Below, piece by piece: positions 1 to 11,407 of a stretch of 64,000 nucleotides of DNA. The position numbers and the translations under genes were made by a program. The notes below the pieces were generated by a model that was not told the origin of the DNA, did no database searches, and saw only the letters and a list, made by a program, of their open reading frames with translations. Position 1 is the stretch's first letter, and every line of letters begins with the position of its first letter. Origin of the DNA: Ganoderma boninense (taxonomy: Eukaryota > Basidiomycota > Agaricomycetes > Polyporales > Polyporaceae); the NCBI GenBank assembly GCA_002900995.3, contig CM035304.1, positions 1,347,498-1,411,497 on the forward strand. Reading direction: 5' to 3'.

Positions 1-2790
1 CGCTCTCTCTGCTGCACAGGGCTACAGCGGATATACCGTAGAGCAATCTCTCTTGACTGGGAGCACAAGTACCCGGAGAACCAGATCGCAATCATAGCAC
101 GCGGCTCACCCCCGAGTCTTCCGCTACTATCGCGAACCCACAACGTCAGGGCCTTCACGCCCTATCTGGATCATTGTACCAGGCCAGCAATGGGACAGGC
201 CAAATGTAGACAATGGTATGAACGAGGTGCTCGATGGTGAAGAGCATGCTCTTGAAATATTGAAGTCAGAACTGTGGTAATTCATTCATATTAGCTGATC
301 GTACTTAAGTATATGGTCTTTGAATGAATCTAGTTACGTAATGTTAACCCATTAGAAGAGGGTAAGGTCAAGCGGCCCTCAACTTCAACTTCGCCTCCTC
401 ATTTGCCAACGCTCAGCATCTTTAGAGTTTGCGGAACAACCTCCTTTACCCTCAGCTTACGCCTACCTTGAACGGACGAACAAGAGTCACGATGCACGCA
501 TAAGCATTCCGTTGGACTGGTCCGACAAGTACGTCCAATCCGTTTTGTTCTGCGAAACGCTTCCTTTGAGTTCGGCTGGTATCGCCACGTCAGGCTCGCA
601 CACTTGTTCTCCCTTAGAGCACTTCAGAGAAACGAGGTTTTATGGTACCGCATCGTTCTGGGAGAAGCTTTGAACCACGGTACAACATCAGCAGTCATAC
701 GTATCGCATTCGTGCAGTTTTGAGTGGCATTGGGTCCCGTAGACTTGCCTCTCTCGCGCAAGTGAGACGGAGGTCATCGGAGAGGGAGCTTCCTGTCGAG
801 GGCCCGCGAATTCGCCCTCCATTACCGTCTTCTGAACAAATCTGATCGTAAACTCGCTATCACGCTGGAGCGTGAGTGTAAGGGGCCGACACAGCGAGCA
901 GGAAATTCCTTTGGAGAGTTGCAGAGTTGCATCAGTGAGTTCCAAGTACCCGAATCCACCTCCGCTGAGTGGCCGTCTCACACCTGTCTAGTCCCGAAGG
1001 CTCCCAGACACGCCATCCCTTCTAGTGCATCTCTCCTTGTTCGTCCGTACCACATGGTCGCGCTGCTCAACTGTGAGCTTCTTCTTCCGGTTTCGCGCAC
1101 CATCTGCTTATGAAACTGCCGTCCTCCCTGGCCTTGGCCGTGTGTGCATTGCTTATGTATAGCGCGGCTGCGGGTCGTCCTCGCCAGAAGCCTCCAGGCC
1201 ATGTCCCATGCTTTTGTACACGCAGCGGCGAGTGGCGGGGGATTCTTGGACCCATCGGCCCCTAACGGTGATCGCTCTGACAACTCCTGAGTGCTGACTC
1301 CATACATCCGTTCTTCCGCTCACTTGCTGATGCGAACTGCTGGCTGGAGCAGGCTGGAGAGGCCGTACGCGTGGCGTAGTCTCACTCATGACTGTCATGC
1401 TGACTATAGCCGACGTCGCATATTTAGCCTTTTGCGCGAAGTAGTGGCTCGAGGCACTCGAATCTGGGTGACTTGTATTGACATCGGGGCCGAACTGGGC
1501 GTGGCCACATTCTCCTTAGGTCATATATTTTTGCGCTTCCATTAACATGACTCGTCCCCCCGATAACTACAAGATCCGTAAAGGCAATTGTGAGCCAGAC
1601 GGTGAAAGCGTTAGGGAGACTCAACCCCCGCCTAGACTGACCGCTTTGTATACATAGCCAGACACGTCAAGTCCACTCGCGCTGAGCAAGTCAGTCTATG
1701 TTTTTGTTTTTGCAGTTACCTAGCTGTCGTGCTTGGTCCTCGAAAGTTGACTTGAGCTCATGCCACAAGACGTCGAAAATTGAACTTCGTCGACAGTTCC
1801 TCACTACTTGCAAGTTCTGGATACCAGAATTAAACCCCCTCAAAATTGCGTGCCTCCATGCAGCAGCGACATTAAGTATTCTGTTTCTCTTCGCACATGG
1901 CTGGAGGTTTGGCGGTCGTTGACTTGTATATATCTTCGAGTCGGTACGTCTAGTTTCGTTTATCCACTCAGAAACACGCTGATCATCTGAACTATGATGC
2001 AACGTATCACATCGCGCTCATCATCGACGGTTTTCATAGAACGACATCCAGTGGTCATCGACAATGGAGTTATTCTCAATAAAGGTGTGTCAGAAACTCA
2101 GCTCTTCAGGTCCTTCCGCCGGTATATTTTTAGGATTAGTTATTCAAGGCATGCCGCTGCTGTACAAAGGTCGTCGCCTGCCCTTTCCGTACCCGAGCGG
2201 TGTATTGCATCGGCGTGTGTCCGCCCACCGCACTTTTGGGCGCATGTGAATGGATGCGCTGCGTATTTCCGTCACCGGAGTCCAGCGGAGGCCCCACCCG
2301 CTATTAGACCATATGGCATGGACGTGCGTACTTCGGCGGACGATTGTGTCTTCGCTGCTGCCACGCTGAGGTGTCATCGGCGTTCCGTGATGTATTGCGG
2401 TGGTGTTGTGGACATTAGCATTCCGCAGGGAAGACGGATGGGCATCTGAACATCATGAACAAATGCAGTTGCTCGACTGTGTTCCATGTGCAACACCTCT
2501 CCGTGCTTGACGTCCAGCTTCAGTATACGTAGACTCACTTTTTCATCAATAGGCTAATGAGCTGTAAAAGGAGGCTGCATCGGGCTGACTGAGCGATTGG
2601 CAATGATCCAAGGATGGTGGCTCCATGCGACGTCTGAGGCGCGACTCGTCATTGTCAACGACCGGAAACGCCGCCGTGATTGTGTAAGTGTTGGTTTATT
2701 CCGATACACCTGTTGCTGACGCGACCGACCTAGGACCGTCCAGGACTTGCCTCCCCAGCAAGCGACATGAAGCTACCGAGGGCGTCCAAG
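1..2790. other. Intergenic region without a supported gene
   Basis: Only short overlapping open frames on both strands occur here, with no recognisable domain, no consistent splice pattern and no repeat that I could see. It may hold decayed sequence or untranslated regions of a gene outside the window. Confidence 0.5.
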
Positions 2791-2801
2791 GTCTACACAA
2801 G

Positions 2802-2809
2802 CATAAAAG
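2802..2809 (+). promoter_or_regulatory. TATA-like box of the aspartic protease gene
   Basis: CATAAAAG lies about 77 bp upstream of the ATG at 2886, a normal place for a fungal TATA element. No other promoter motif is claimed. Confidence 0.45.
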
Positions 2810-2885
2810 CGGGCTCGGTCTTCACCGGGTCTGCTGGTAGTCCATCAAGACCTGCTCCTTGCTACACTCACCTCCATAATCCGCA

Positions 2886-4438
2886 ATGGCTCGCATCTCT
2901 ACCTTGCTTTCTCTGTGCATCACCGTGATCGCCGCGTCGGCGACGCCTGTCGTCGTCCGCGACTCCCCAATCTCGCTACCGCTCGTGCGGCGGTTCAACT
3001 TGAACTCGACGGGGGCGGGCGCGATCCTTGCCGCGGACCGTGCGCGCGCGGAGGTGCTCAAGAATGTCGGGTTCGCCAAGGGCGGAAACAGCTTCAAGCG
3101 GGAGAACGTCGTCGTGTCGAACGCGGACTTGTGCTACACCGCCGAGGTCGGCATCGGCTCGCCCCCGACGACATACACGCTCATCGTGGACACCGGCAGC
3201 GCAAACACCTTCGTCGGCGCGAACAAGTCGTACGTGAAGACGTCCACGAGCCATGACACCGGAAAATCGGTCGTGAGTCTCCTTGCTTTCGTGGGCACAG
3301 TGGTAGCATGGATGCTCACGCCCACGTTACTTGCGGCGCCATTCAGTCCGTGACGTACGGCACTGCCTCGTTCTCCGGCGAGCAGTACACGGACAGCGTG
3401 ACGATTGGCAATATTACCATCCTTGACCAGGGCATCTCCGTCGCCAACAAGTCCTCTGGCTTGCGGGGCTTCGATGGCATCCTTGGGTGCGTCGGAAACA
3501 GCCACTCCCATCTTGAAGTCTGCTGAGTCCTTTTATCAGCGTCGGCCCCGTTGACTTAACCGAGAATACCGTCTCAGACACCAATACTGTCCCCACCGTA
3601 ATAGACAACGCGTACACGGAAGGCCTCATCAGCGCCGAAATGCTCGGCATTTCCTTCGTGCCCGCCTCCTCCGGGTCGGAAGTCACTGGCACCCTGGACC
3701 TCGGCGGTACCGATTCGTCGAAGTACACAGGCGAACTCAACTATGTGTACGTATGCCGTTCTGTTCACCTTCCCGCGCAAGAATCCTCGACTTACGTGAG
3801 GACGATGACGCACAGCTCGATCACAGACACCTCTCCGTCATCCAGATACGTCGGCATCAACCAGTCAGTCACTTACGGCGGGGACACGCAAATCCTCTCG
3901 ACCAGCGCTGGCATCGTCGATACCGGCACTACTTTCCTCTTTCTCGCCACCGACGCCTTCGACGCGTACCAGACAGCGACTGGCGCGGAGAAGGACTCAG
4001 TCACCGGCCTCCTCAAGATCTCGAGCAACCAATTGGACAGCCTCAAGAGCCTCTTCTTCACCATCGGTAGCGTGAGTGTCCTTCGTATCCCTTCAATATT
4101 AGCCACTCACACCCCGACCGACAGGTTAGCTACGAGTTCACCGCCAACGCCCAGATCTGGCCTCGCTCGGTACGTCCCTCCCGAGCGGTGCTCTGCCCTT
4201 CTTGTCCACCTGCGATGCGCTAACGAGCTGGTACGTGCCTCTATAGCTCAACAGCGTGCTCGGCGGCGATTCCAGCAGCATCTACCTCATCATCGCGGAC
4301 CTCGGGTCGGCCGGCAGCCAGGGCCTCAACTTCATCAACGGCTACACTTGGATCGAGCGGTTCTACGTCGCCTACGACGTGACGGACAACAAGGTCGGCT
4401 TCGCGACCACCGAGTACACGACCGCAACCACCAACTAA
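2886..4438 (+). CDS. Secreted aspartic protease, polyporopepsin-like (pepsin family A1)
   Basis: Six exons fit in phase: 2886-3272, 3347-3486, 3540-3746, 3816-4071, 4125-4169 and 4247-4438, giving about 408 residues. The N-terminus (MARISTLLSLCITVIAASA) is a clear signal peptide, followed by a short propeptide. Both catalytic aspartates are present, in VDTGSANTF and VDTGTTFLF, with the usual spacing for a bilobed pepsin. The stretch FDGILGVGPVDLT spans intron 2 and closely resembles polyporopepsin-type enzymes of polypores. The expected role is endopeptidase activity at acid pH outside the cell, in nutrition or during wood decay. All introns are 50-77 bp with GT-AG ends. The start is supported by the TATA-like box and the signal peptide. 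Nothing looks broken. Confidence 0.93.
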
Positions 4439-5002
4439 ACGGAGAAGGACTCCTTGGAATTCGCTATCTGCTCGGTGCTTGGGGTTGTATTCTGCATGCG
4501 CTCCATCGGTTGAGACGTGTAGTGAGAACATGGATGATGAATGGTCTGTTGTCAAACGTCGTCATTGTGAATCTATGCCCGTTCGTCCTATTGCATACGG
4601 CTCGGCACGTCCGGGATATCGGCGAGAAACTTGTTGAACTCGATCACTTCCAAGACGTCGACGTCGACGCGTACGTAGAAGTCATCCCTCCTGTGAAAAC
4701 TTGTCCGCCTAGACTCGGGATTGGCCGAGACGTACGCTGAACCTCTCGCCGTGAATTTGAAGACCTTTGCAACGCGATTCCCAGATGGTGGGTGAGCCCC
4801 ACATCAAAGGGTCTGCAGCACTGTGGCGAGGTGAACAAAGTCGAAGGACTACCGCGCCAGCCCGCGCACCACACTCCGACAACGCTAGACCGATTCAAAA
4901 GCCGTAATGTATTAACTCCTATTACTGTACGGTGGGTACGTGTATGATCGTGATCTCCTTCACAAATATGCACAACAAATTATACTATCCATAGCATAAC
5001 GC
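4439..5002. other. Intergenic stretch between convergent genes
   Basis: This holds the 3' ends of the protease (+) and of the following minus-strand gene. I see no further gene in it. Confidence 0.5.
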
Positions 5003-6695
5003 TTAAGAGCACTGGCCGGCGGTCTCGGCAGCGATGTTCCACTGGCTGCGGAGCGTCGCGCCGTTGTAGCTGAACGCGGGGAACTTGGAGGTGCCGGCCG
5101 CGGCCGCGCCGCCGTCGGCCTTGAAGCACTTGGCGAGGAACTGGTTCGTGATCGTCGCTGGGAGGACGAGCTGGCCGGATTTCGCTGGAGGGAAACAGGG
5201 ACACAAGAGCGTCAGCGCAAGTGAGCAACGGGAGAAAGATGGGCGACGCACCCTTGCGGTCGAGGAGCGAGAACTTGACGACGCTGGCGGCGCTGACACC
5301 GGGGACAGCAGTCTTGATGTGGGCGAGACGTGCGTCCTCGAGCTCCTTCTTCTTGGTTGCGATGGAAGAGTCGCCGACGAGGTTCTCGGGGATGAACGCC
5401 TTGCGGATCGCGGTGCGCCAGTTCGCCGAGGACTTGGCGAAGATGGCACAGACCTGTGCGGTCGTGCCCTTGTTTACCTTCGCGTTGTTGTTTGCGAACG
5501 CGATGGCGCTGGTGAGGACGTGCGGTCAGGAAGTGTGCAAGACGGCAAAAAGAAAGCGAGGAGAGGAGACGTACATGTCCTGGTCGTCGGTGACGTAGAC
5601 ACCAGGCCCGATCTCGGCGTCAGCACCGCTGGTGCCAGTAGTACCCTTGGGACCAAGACCGAGGAAGTCGAGGAGACCGTCAGCCTTGGTGGGCTTTTCG
5701 AGCTGGCCCTTCTCCGCCCAGAACGTGGCGGTGTCCTGTTAAGTTAAGCTCGTCAGCTGGGTATAAGTCCCAAAATGTGGACGAAAAGACGTACAGAGTT
5801 GGTTCCGTGCCAGCCGATGAACTCCTCGTTGTCGCGAGCGAAGAGGTGGGCGACGTAGTCGAAGGCGCGGCCGAGCATGCGCGTCTTCTTGGCAGGTTTG
5901 GTGGGCTTCTTGATCGGGCACTGCAGACGGGAATATTAGTGGGATGAAACAACAAAAAACAGACGTCAATACTCACTGCGCTAGCCTTCGCAGTGCCGGT
6001 GGCCTTGGTTGTCTTCGAAGCCTTCGTCTTCGTCACCTTCGCAGACTTGGTGGGCTTTGCGGCCTTGGTGGTCTTCGCGGCTTTGGTGGTCTTTGCCTTA
6101 GTGGTCTTCGCAGCCTTAGTGGTCTTCGCAGCCTTAGTGGTCTTAGCCTTGGTGGTTTTCGCGGCCTTGGTCTTCGTGGGCTTGGGGGCCTTGGTCGTCT
6201 TCACCTTGGTGGCCTTCGCCTTCGTTGTCTTCGGCTTGGCCGCCTTGGTAGTCTTGGCCTTTGTGGCTTTGGTCTTAGCCTTGGCGCGGCGCTCGAGGGC
6301 AGAGTCGTCCTCATCGTCGCTGTCCTCGTCCTCATCGTCCTCATCGTCGAAGTCGCGCGCCTCGAGGTCCTCATCTTCGTCGTCATCCTCTTCCTCGTCG
6401 GCGTTACGTTCCTCGAGGCCTTCATCGTCGTCTTCCTCCTCGAAGTCCCGAGCCTCGAGGTCCCCGATGGAGTCCTCGTCGTCGAAGTCGTCAACGGGTG
6501 CAGGCACCACTGAGCGCTCGATCGCTCCGTTCACCTGTGAACAGTTCATCAGCACACAGCATCAATGGAGCCGATGGAAATCAAACAACGTACGTTGGCG
6601 AGATCCCTGGGCGCAGCATCCGCAACCGGGGCGGAGTAGACCGAGGCGGAGAGAGCGACAACGGCAAGAACGAGAAGGCGGTTGAAGGACGGCAT
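5003..6695 (-). CDS. Secreted acidic/Lys-repeat protein with ADP-ribosyltransferase-like C-terminal domain
   Basis: Six exons join in phase (6695-6594, 6534-5977, 5920-5795, 5735-5575, 5508-5252, 5184-5003), giving about 461 residues. In order: signal peptide (MPSFNRLLVLAVVALSASV), an Asp/Glu-rich segment with repeated LEARDF units, a dibasic ERR site, about 100 residues of KAKTTKAAK-type repeats, then a domain of about 220 residues. That domain carries GWHGTNS and, about 50 residues on, GPGVYVTDDQD followed by a small-residue/Ala helix. An HGT motif followed by a G-x-Y segment and an A-rich helix is the arrangement seen in H-Y-E ADP-ribosyltransferases (diphtheria-toxin class, PARPs). A catalytic Glu could not be assigned. 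Four cysteines in this part fit a secreted fold. A secreted effector or defence enzyme is inference. The domain could also be unrelated. TATA box and 5'UTR intron match those of the gene at 11.4-12.5 kb. Confidence 0.72.
5990..6290 (-). repeat. Coding minisatellite (KAKTTKAAK repeats)
   Basis: Degenerate short tandem units encode alternating Lys-Thr-Ala blocks inside the preceding gene. The product of this part is strongly basic and histone H1-like in composition. Long open frames on the opposite strand here are shadows of this repeat. Confidence 0.8.
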
Positions 6696-6781
6696 TGTCG
6701 GTACAGTAGCTTGACGTTAAAGCGTTAACGAGCGATGGATGTGTTGACGATAATAAGTTTCGTGAAGGAAAAGCCGCACAG

Positions 6782-6838
6782 CTGTAGCAGTGTTAGTCTC
6801 CATGGGGCAGCGGCGACGAAGAAACAGTCTGAACGCAC
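6782..6838 (-). other. Intron in the 5'UTR
   Basis: A GTGCGT donor and CTACAG acceptor bound a 57-bp intron about 90 bp upstream of the ATG at 6695. The exon sequence on both sides (TTACAGCTG before, CTGTGCGGCTTT after) matches the upstream region of the gene starting at 12509, which has a 66-bp intron at the same place. Confidence 0.55.
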
Positions 6839-6929
6839 CAGCTGTAAGGAGTTATGAGAATAAAAGAGGAGAGGTGGCTCGAAAGAGAAGCGAAAGCGAG
6901 CTGGAGAACATCTGCGACGCATGAGGGGC

Positions 6930-6936
6930 ATTTATA
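6930..6936 (-). promoter_or_regulatory. TATA box
   Basis: TATAAAT on the minus strand lies about 235 bp before the ATG at 6695, upstream of the 5'UTR intron. The paralogous leader at 12.7 kb has the same heptamer in the same relative position. Confidence 0.6.
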
Positions 6937-6939
6937 GCA

Positions 6940-7553
6940 GAGGAGGGCGTGCGGCAATCTTCTTTCGGAGCTCGGGGCAGGAACTGATAGTGGATTGGGG
7001 AGTCACAGCATCTGGTCAAGAGATCTGCCGTTGGAGAACCGGCTCTAGAACGAATGATGCAAGTATCGGCGTCGCTAGGGTGCGAACTGTTGCGCAAAAA
7101 CATTTCAAAAGCACGGTTGGAGACAAATTGTCCATGCACCGGGGGGACAGCCATGAGCCCTGTTGTGGGATACGAAGCCAGAGGTCGTCCTATCACCGCG
7201 AAATGGTTAAGTGGATGTTTGGACATGTCGATCCACGCCGAGTGAGAGCGGGATGGAAGACGACGGTCCAACAAAGTCTGCCGCTGGTGCAAGCGAGAGC
7301 AGTGCCCTGCATACATCCATGATGACATAAGCCGGACACTCCGGAGGTCGCCACCACAGCCTCCGTCACCCCGGCGCCGGCAGCAGCGAGCATCACCGTT
7401 TGATCACCCTCTCGTCGCTGGCCACGCCCTCCAGGCTGTGGAGACCACAGCGCAGGTGCCAATGCAGTGCCTTCCCCAACCCACATAAGCTGGACAACCC
7501 CCAGAAGCCGGACACCCACCGCAACGGACTACTGAACATCGAAACCCTCCACC
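6940..7553. other. Intergenic region upstream of two divergent genes
   Basis: It contains the promoters of the minus-strand secreted-protein gene and the plus-strand MYND-like gene. No other gene or repeat is visible. Confidence 0.4.
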
Positions 7554-8167
7554 ATGCTCATCTTCACTACGCCAGACGTCGCCAAGGGGAGCTTCCAACT
7601 CGCCATAGCCCGCAAAAGCCCCGGAAAGTACCTCCTCATCCTCGCCCGCGCCTACGGCATGGCCGAAACCCGGGTATTCGCCGCCCTCAACGCCTCCACA
7701 CCCTCCTCCACGATCGCCGCATCATCCGCGTCCGGCCACCCCTTAATCTGGCTCGACACGGACCTCGACCGCGATCTTCGCAACCTCGCACCCCCCGGAG
7801 GGGTTCTAGGGGCCCTTCAGGCGGCAGACCCACCGTCATCAAGCTCACCGGGCGCGTGCAGCGCATGCACGCGAAGGAGGGCGGCGAGCGCGACGCACAT
7901 GAGGTCGAGATCGTCCTCAGCGAGGACCAGCTCGCACGCTGCTGCTGGTACTGCGACGCACTCGAGACGGATATCGACGTCCGGGATAACGAACGCTTCA
8001 AGTCGTGCGGTGGCACGGGCTATGCGAGCACGTACATGTGCCAACAGGTATGCGGTCCAAGTTCTCCCACACCGCGTCGCGTCAAACTGACTTACGATCA
8101 ACGGAAGTGTGCACAGAAATCCGGCTTTGCAAGGGGCGTATCTGGCCTTCTGCGCCCCTTCAAGTGA
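7554..8167 (+). pseudogene. MYND-finger-like gene, probably frameshifted
   Basis: The ATG at 7554 has a good context (CCACCATG) and opens a frame of about 85 residues beginning MLIFTTPDVAKGSFQLAIAR. Around 7790-7840 the coding character moves to another frame, which continues with GRPTVIKLTGRVQRMHAKEG and a Cys-rich segment: CWYC, then about 15 residues, SCGGTGYASTYMCQ. This resembles a MYND zinc finger (C-x2-C ... YC-x3-CQ), but one cysteine of the second pair is missing. A GTATGC donor follows the finger at about 8050. No credible intron explains the first frame change, so a small indel is likely. MYND fingers mediate protein-protein contacts; nothing more specific can be said. The 3' end is uncertain. 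Confidence 0.4.
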
Positions 8168-9444
8168 ACGTGCAACATTCTTCTTTACTCGTACTTGACC
8201 AACCGCTCCTCACATCTATCTATTGAGCTCAATGTCGACTGTCCCAGGACGTGTATCTTACGCATTTGACCCATCGGTACTATCGGATGTACATATACAT
8301 ATAAATCACGGCTTCAATCACATGTTTGCATTGTTTGAATGAGCTTGAATGTCGGTCCTCGGATATGTTTCGCCATCTAGAAGATCGTCCGAAGCTGTCC
8401 ACTTCGAATGATGGTGTTTCTGGATTCTCCGCGTATACTCAGTTCATCCCCTCGACAATCGCAATGTTTTCAGGCCCGGTCATCCCTCGGAACTCCCGGC
8501 CACGCTACCTGAGAAGCTGTTCATGTAAGAGTGTAGCGCTCCCTCTGGCTGTATGGGGGCTTTGGAGGCCCCGCAGATGATCCTCGACCAGTGCAACAGA
8601 ACTAGACTCCTATGAATTCGAAATCATCTCTTTCATGACACACTTCTTGCCAAGTTCTTGGCTTGTCTGGCATCGCAACAGTGATGCATTGGGCAGCTCT
8701 AGACGCCGTGTAGACATTGGACATTGAATTGGACGCTGGTGGCATGGGGAACCCCACTGATGGTCGCTGGCTGGTGAGAGGGTGGTCACTTAGTAAGTTA
8801 CGTGTGTGGTGCGTCCGACGGTGGCATCTTCAATGGAGTCCTCCATCATCATGTGTCTTCGAAACACAGCCGTTCCCCTGCGACATGTGCATCCAAACAG
8901 CCTCCGGCGCAGCTTCTTCAAGTTTGCGACATACAATCACGTCAAGATGTTCATTGCCAGTGAATGGAGCTACGAAGAAGGCGAGGGGTTCGACGAAAAC
9001 TGGGCCACTTGGACAACACCTCCGGTTCGTGAAACAGTCGGAAGTTGAACCACTGCGATCGTGGTTGGAAATCCAATCTAGTAAGGGCGAACTGTCAACG
9101 TTCAATGAACTGTCAAAATCGAACGAGATTCCTCCGTTGCGCCGGGTTCCGCTTACTTATTTGCGTGAACGCCGGGAACCGAAGAACCGCACCTTACGCA
9201 GTGAGTATACTTGCAGACCCACGGCAGACTTGGCATCATCTCCTCCGACAATGTCGCCTGGCAAGGGAGTGCCAGCCATGTTTCCAAGGAATCACGCCGG
9301 TGACCATGCCACTACGCGCCCCAAGGGTCGGGAAAAATGACAACTTACACGGCATTTATCGCGTTTCGCGATCTTAAGTGGGGGCAAGGTTGGACCCCGC
9401 TTTAAAGTGGTGTTTTCTCGGAGTGGTGAAAAATCCATGTAGGT
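8168..9444. other. Intergenic region without a supported gene
   Basis: No domain, signal peptide or splice-consistent frame was found on either strand. Confidence 0.45.
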
Positions 9445-9446
9445 TA

Positions 9447-9810
9447 CAGTGCCTTGCATAATTGCGTGAACGCGCCGAAAAATCCCCCGCTGGCGCTTAT
9501 ACTTCGCCTACCAAATACGGATGGATCACGGTCACATGCAACGCCAACGCGTGCCCCGCCGCCTGTGACAGGTTTTAACGACTGTTCCCCTGTCCCCCAA
9601 CCCTTGTCTACTTCCTGGAGGGCTCAGTGGCTCTCAACGGGTCTCCTAGTTTATTATTTGGGCCTCAGCTGCTTCGGGAGGCACCCATGCCATCCGGGGG
9701 CATGTCACATGAAGGTCACCAACTCGCTTCTAGCTTCCCAGGCGTCCTGATTTGGTAGGCGAACATAGAGCGCCTGCGGGAACGCGTTCACGCAATTATG
9801 CAAGGCACTG
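9447..9810. mobile_element. 364-bp MITE, pogo/Tc1-mariner type
   Basis: Terminal inverted repeats of about 28 bp (CAGTGCCTTGCATAATTGCG...) face each other and are flanked by TA on both sides (9445-9446 and 9811-9812), the target duplication of Tc1-mariner/pogo elements. The interior has no transposase frame, so the element is non-autonomous. Confidence 0.8.
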
Positions 9811-9812
9811 TA

Positions 9813-11407
9813 GCGAAAATCACAATCGAACTGAGCCGCGCATCTCGGCTCCGCACCGATGGGCGCTTGTGACCTATTTGGAACAAATAGAGCCAAATAG
9901 AGCAGACTTGAACAGTTTTCGTCTCACCTCTCGCCTCCTCTCACCCTAGCCCTACCCGCTCGTCTCCTCTCACTGGCACCTCTGATATAACTCCGGAATC
10001 TGGCCGGTCTTGGTCCGCCTGTCCTGTGGTCTTCTGGAGGCATCTAGCTAGGAGCTCTCCCTAGCCTGGTAACTTGTCTTCGTTCTCAACTGGGTCTGAA
10101 CGCGGGCGGTTTCTCAGGTTCCGGAGCTCTCTCTCGAGGATAACCTTAGCTTGGTGCTCAGGTATGTCTTTTCCTATAACACTTCTCTTTTTCCCGGCAG
10201 CGAACGCCACGTTGATCTTCGCATCTGATGAGATGTGGCCCCTTGCATGGACCATCTTCTGCGCTGTGGCGGATCAGCATTCCGATAGCCACTGAGCGTA
10301 GCCGAGATGACGCTACAGCGCACAACTTTACAGCCGTAGCTCATGACCGGCGAGCAACTGATCGACATCTAGAAGCAAAGCAGGCAAGAGGGCTAGGCAT
10401 AGGGCGAGGGGGCGGGGTATAGTGTGTCATCCTGCGAGGTTGCGTGTCAGGGCGGTGTAAGCTTCGCCACAGTTGTGTACTAGAAGATGTTATGAGCATG
10501 CCCTAATTATATTCTCCTTTATCTATGTACCTGCGTGACCCGAACCCGAGAGACAGCTAGCCGCCCACTGCAACCCGTAATGGGAAAGTCGTGAAACGGA
10601 AAGTTTCTCTGTGAAAAATCCGGTGGAAAATCGCCAGGCGAAATAGTCAATTTCGCCTCTCACTACCTTCAGGTCGTAATTAGGTGGCAATCTGTCCTGC
10701 CTAAGCAGGAGGGTTTCTAGCGGACTTATGTGGTCGCGGGACGTTGACACGCTGCGGGCAGATGGTCCGAGACGAGCAAGCCAAACTTTATTTCCTCTCA
10801 ACGAGCAACTTGACATCTAGAAGAAGCAGGGATCGGGGCTAATCGCTCTCTGGGAGATAGCGTACCCGGATTGGATCGTCCTTCAAAGACCGGACGCGCG
10901 GAGCACGCTCATGGCCAAGCTAATCGCTCGGATGTCCCAAGGATCGCCTTCAAGAGACCTGCCATAGCTAGAAGATGGAGAAAGAACGCACCTGAAGTCA
11001 GAAGCTCGAAGGGATAGGAATCACGCACGGACATGCCATAACATCAGCGTACGAAACTGTCATATAATGCCAACAGATGTACGTTCACTCGAGAGCTGCA
11101 AGTAATACACCTCCAAGACACTGTATGCGAAGACCACCCGAGCGGCGACCCAACGCTAGACCTGCTACGATGGGGCGGACAGGAAGTGGGAAGGGAAAGG
11201 GAAGGAAAAACGGCGTGACGATGGGGAACTGGTGAATGGCTGACTAGTCGAGGTCAGCGAGCTCGAGCGACCGACGAGCTCCCCCCCCTCGGGACCTGCC
11301 GGAGTGGACCGTGGGGCGGACCAGGCGTCGCGGGGCCTTTACCCTTGTTCTTGCGGGGCAAGCCTCAGCGGCGCTCCATGCCAGAGGGTTTTTCATCGTC
11401 CGCGCAC
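9813..11407. other. Intergenic region, repeat remnants possible
   Basis: No gene is supported. An imperfect direct repeat containing GACATCTAGAAG followed by GCAGG appears near 10360 and 10810. A small open frame on the minus strand at 10061-10255 has no recognisable domain. Confidence 0.4.

Noticed and set aside
642..2449. Candidate small genes in the first 2.5 kb
   Set aside because: Frames under 155 residues overlap on both strands, with no signal peptide, domain or coherent splicing.
5944..6685. Long open frames on the plus strand opposite the Lys-repeat gene
   Set aside because: They are low-complexity mirror frames (Leu/Gly/Ser or Val/Ala runs) of the repeat and lack splice or domain support.
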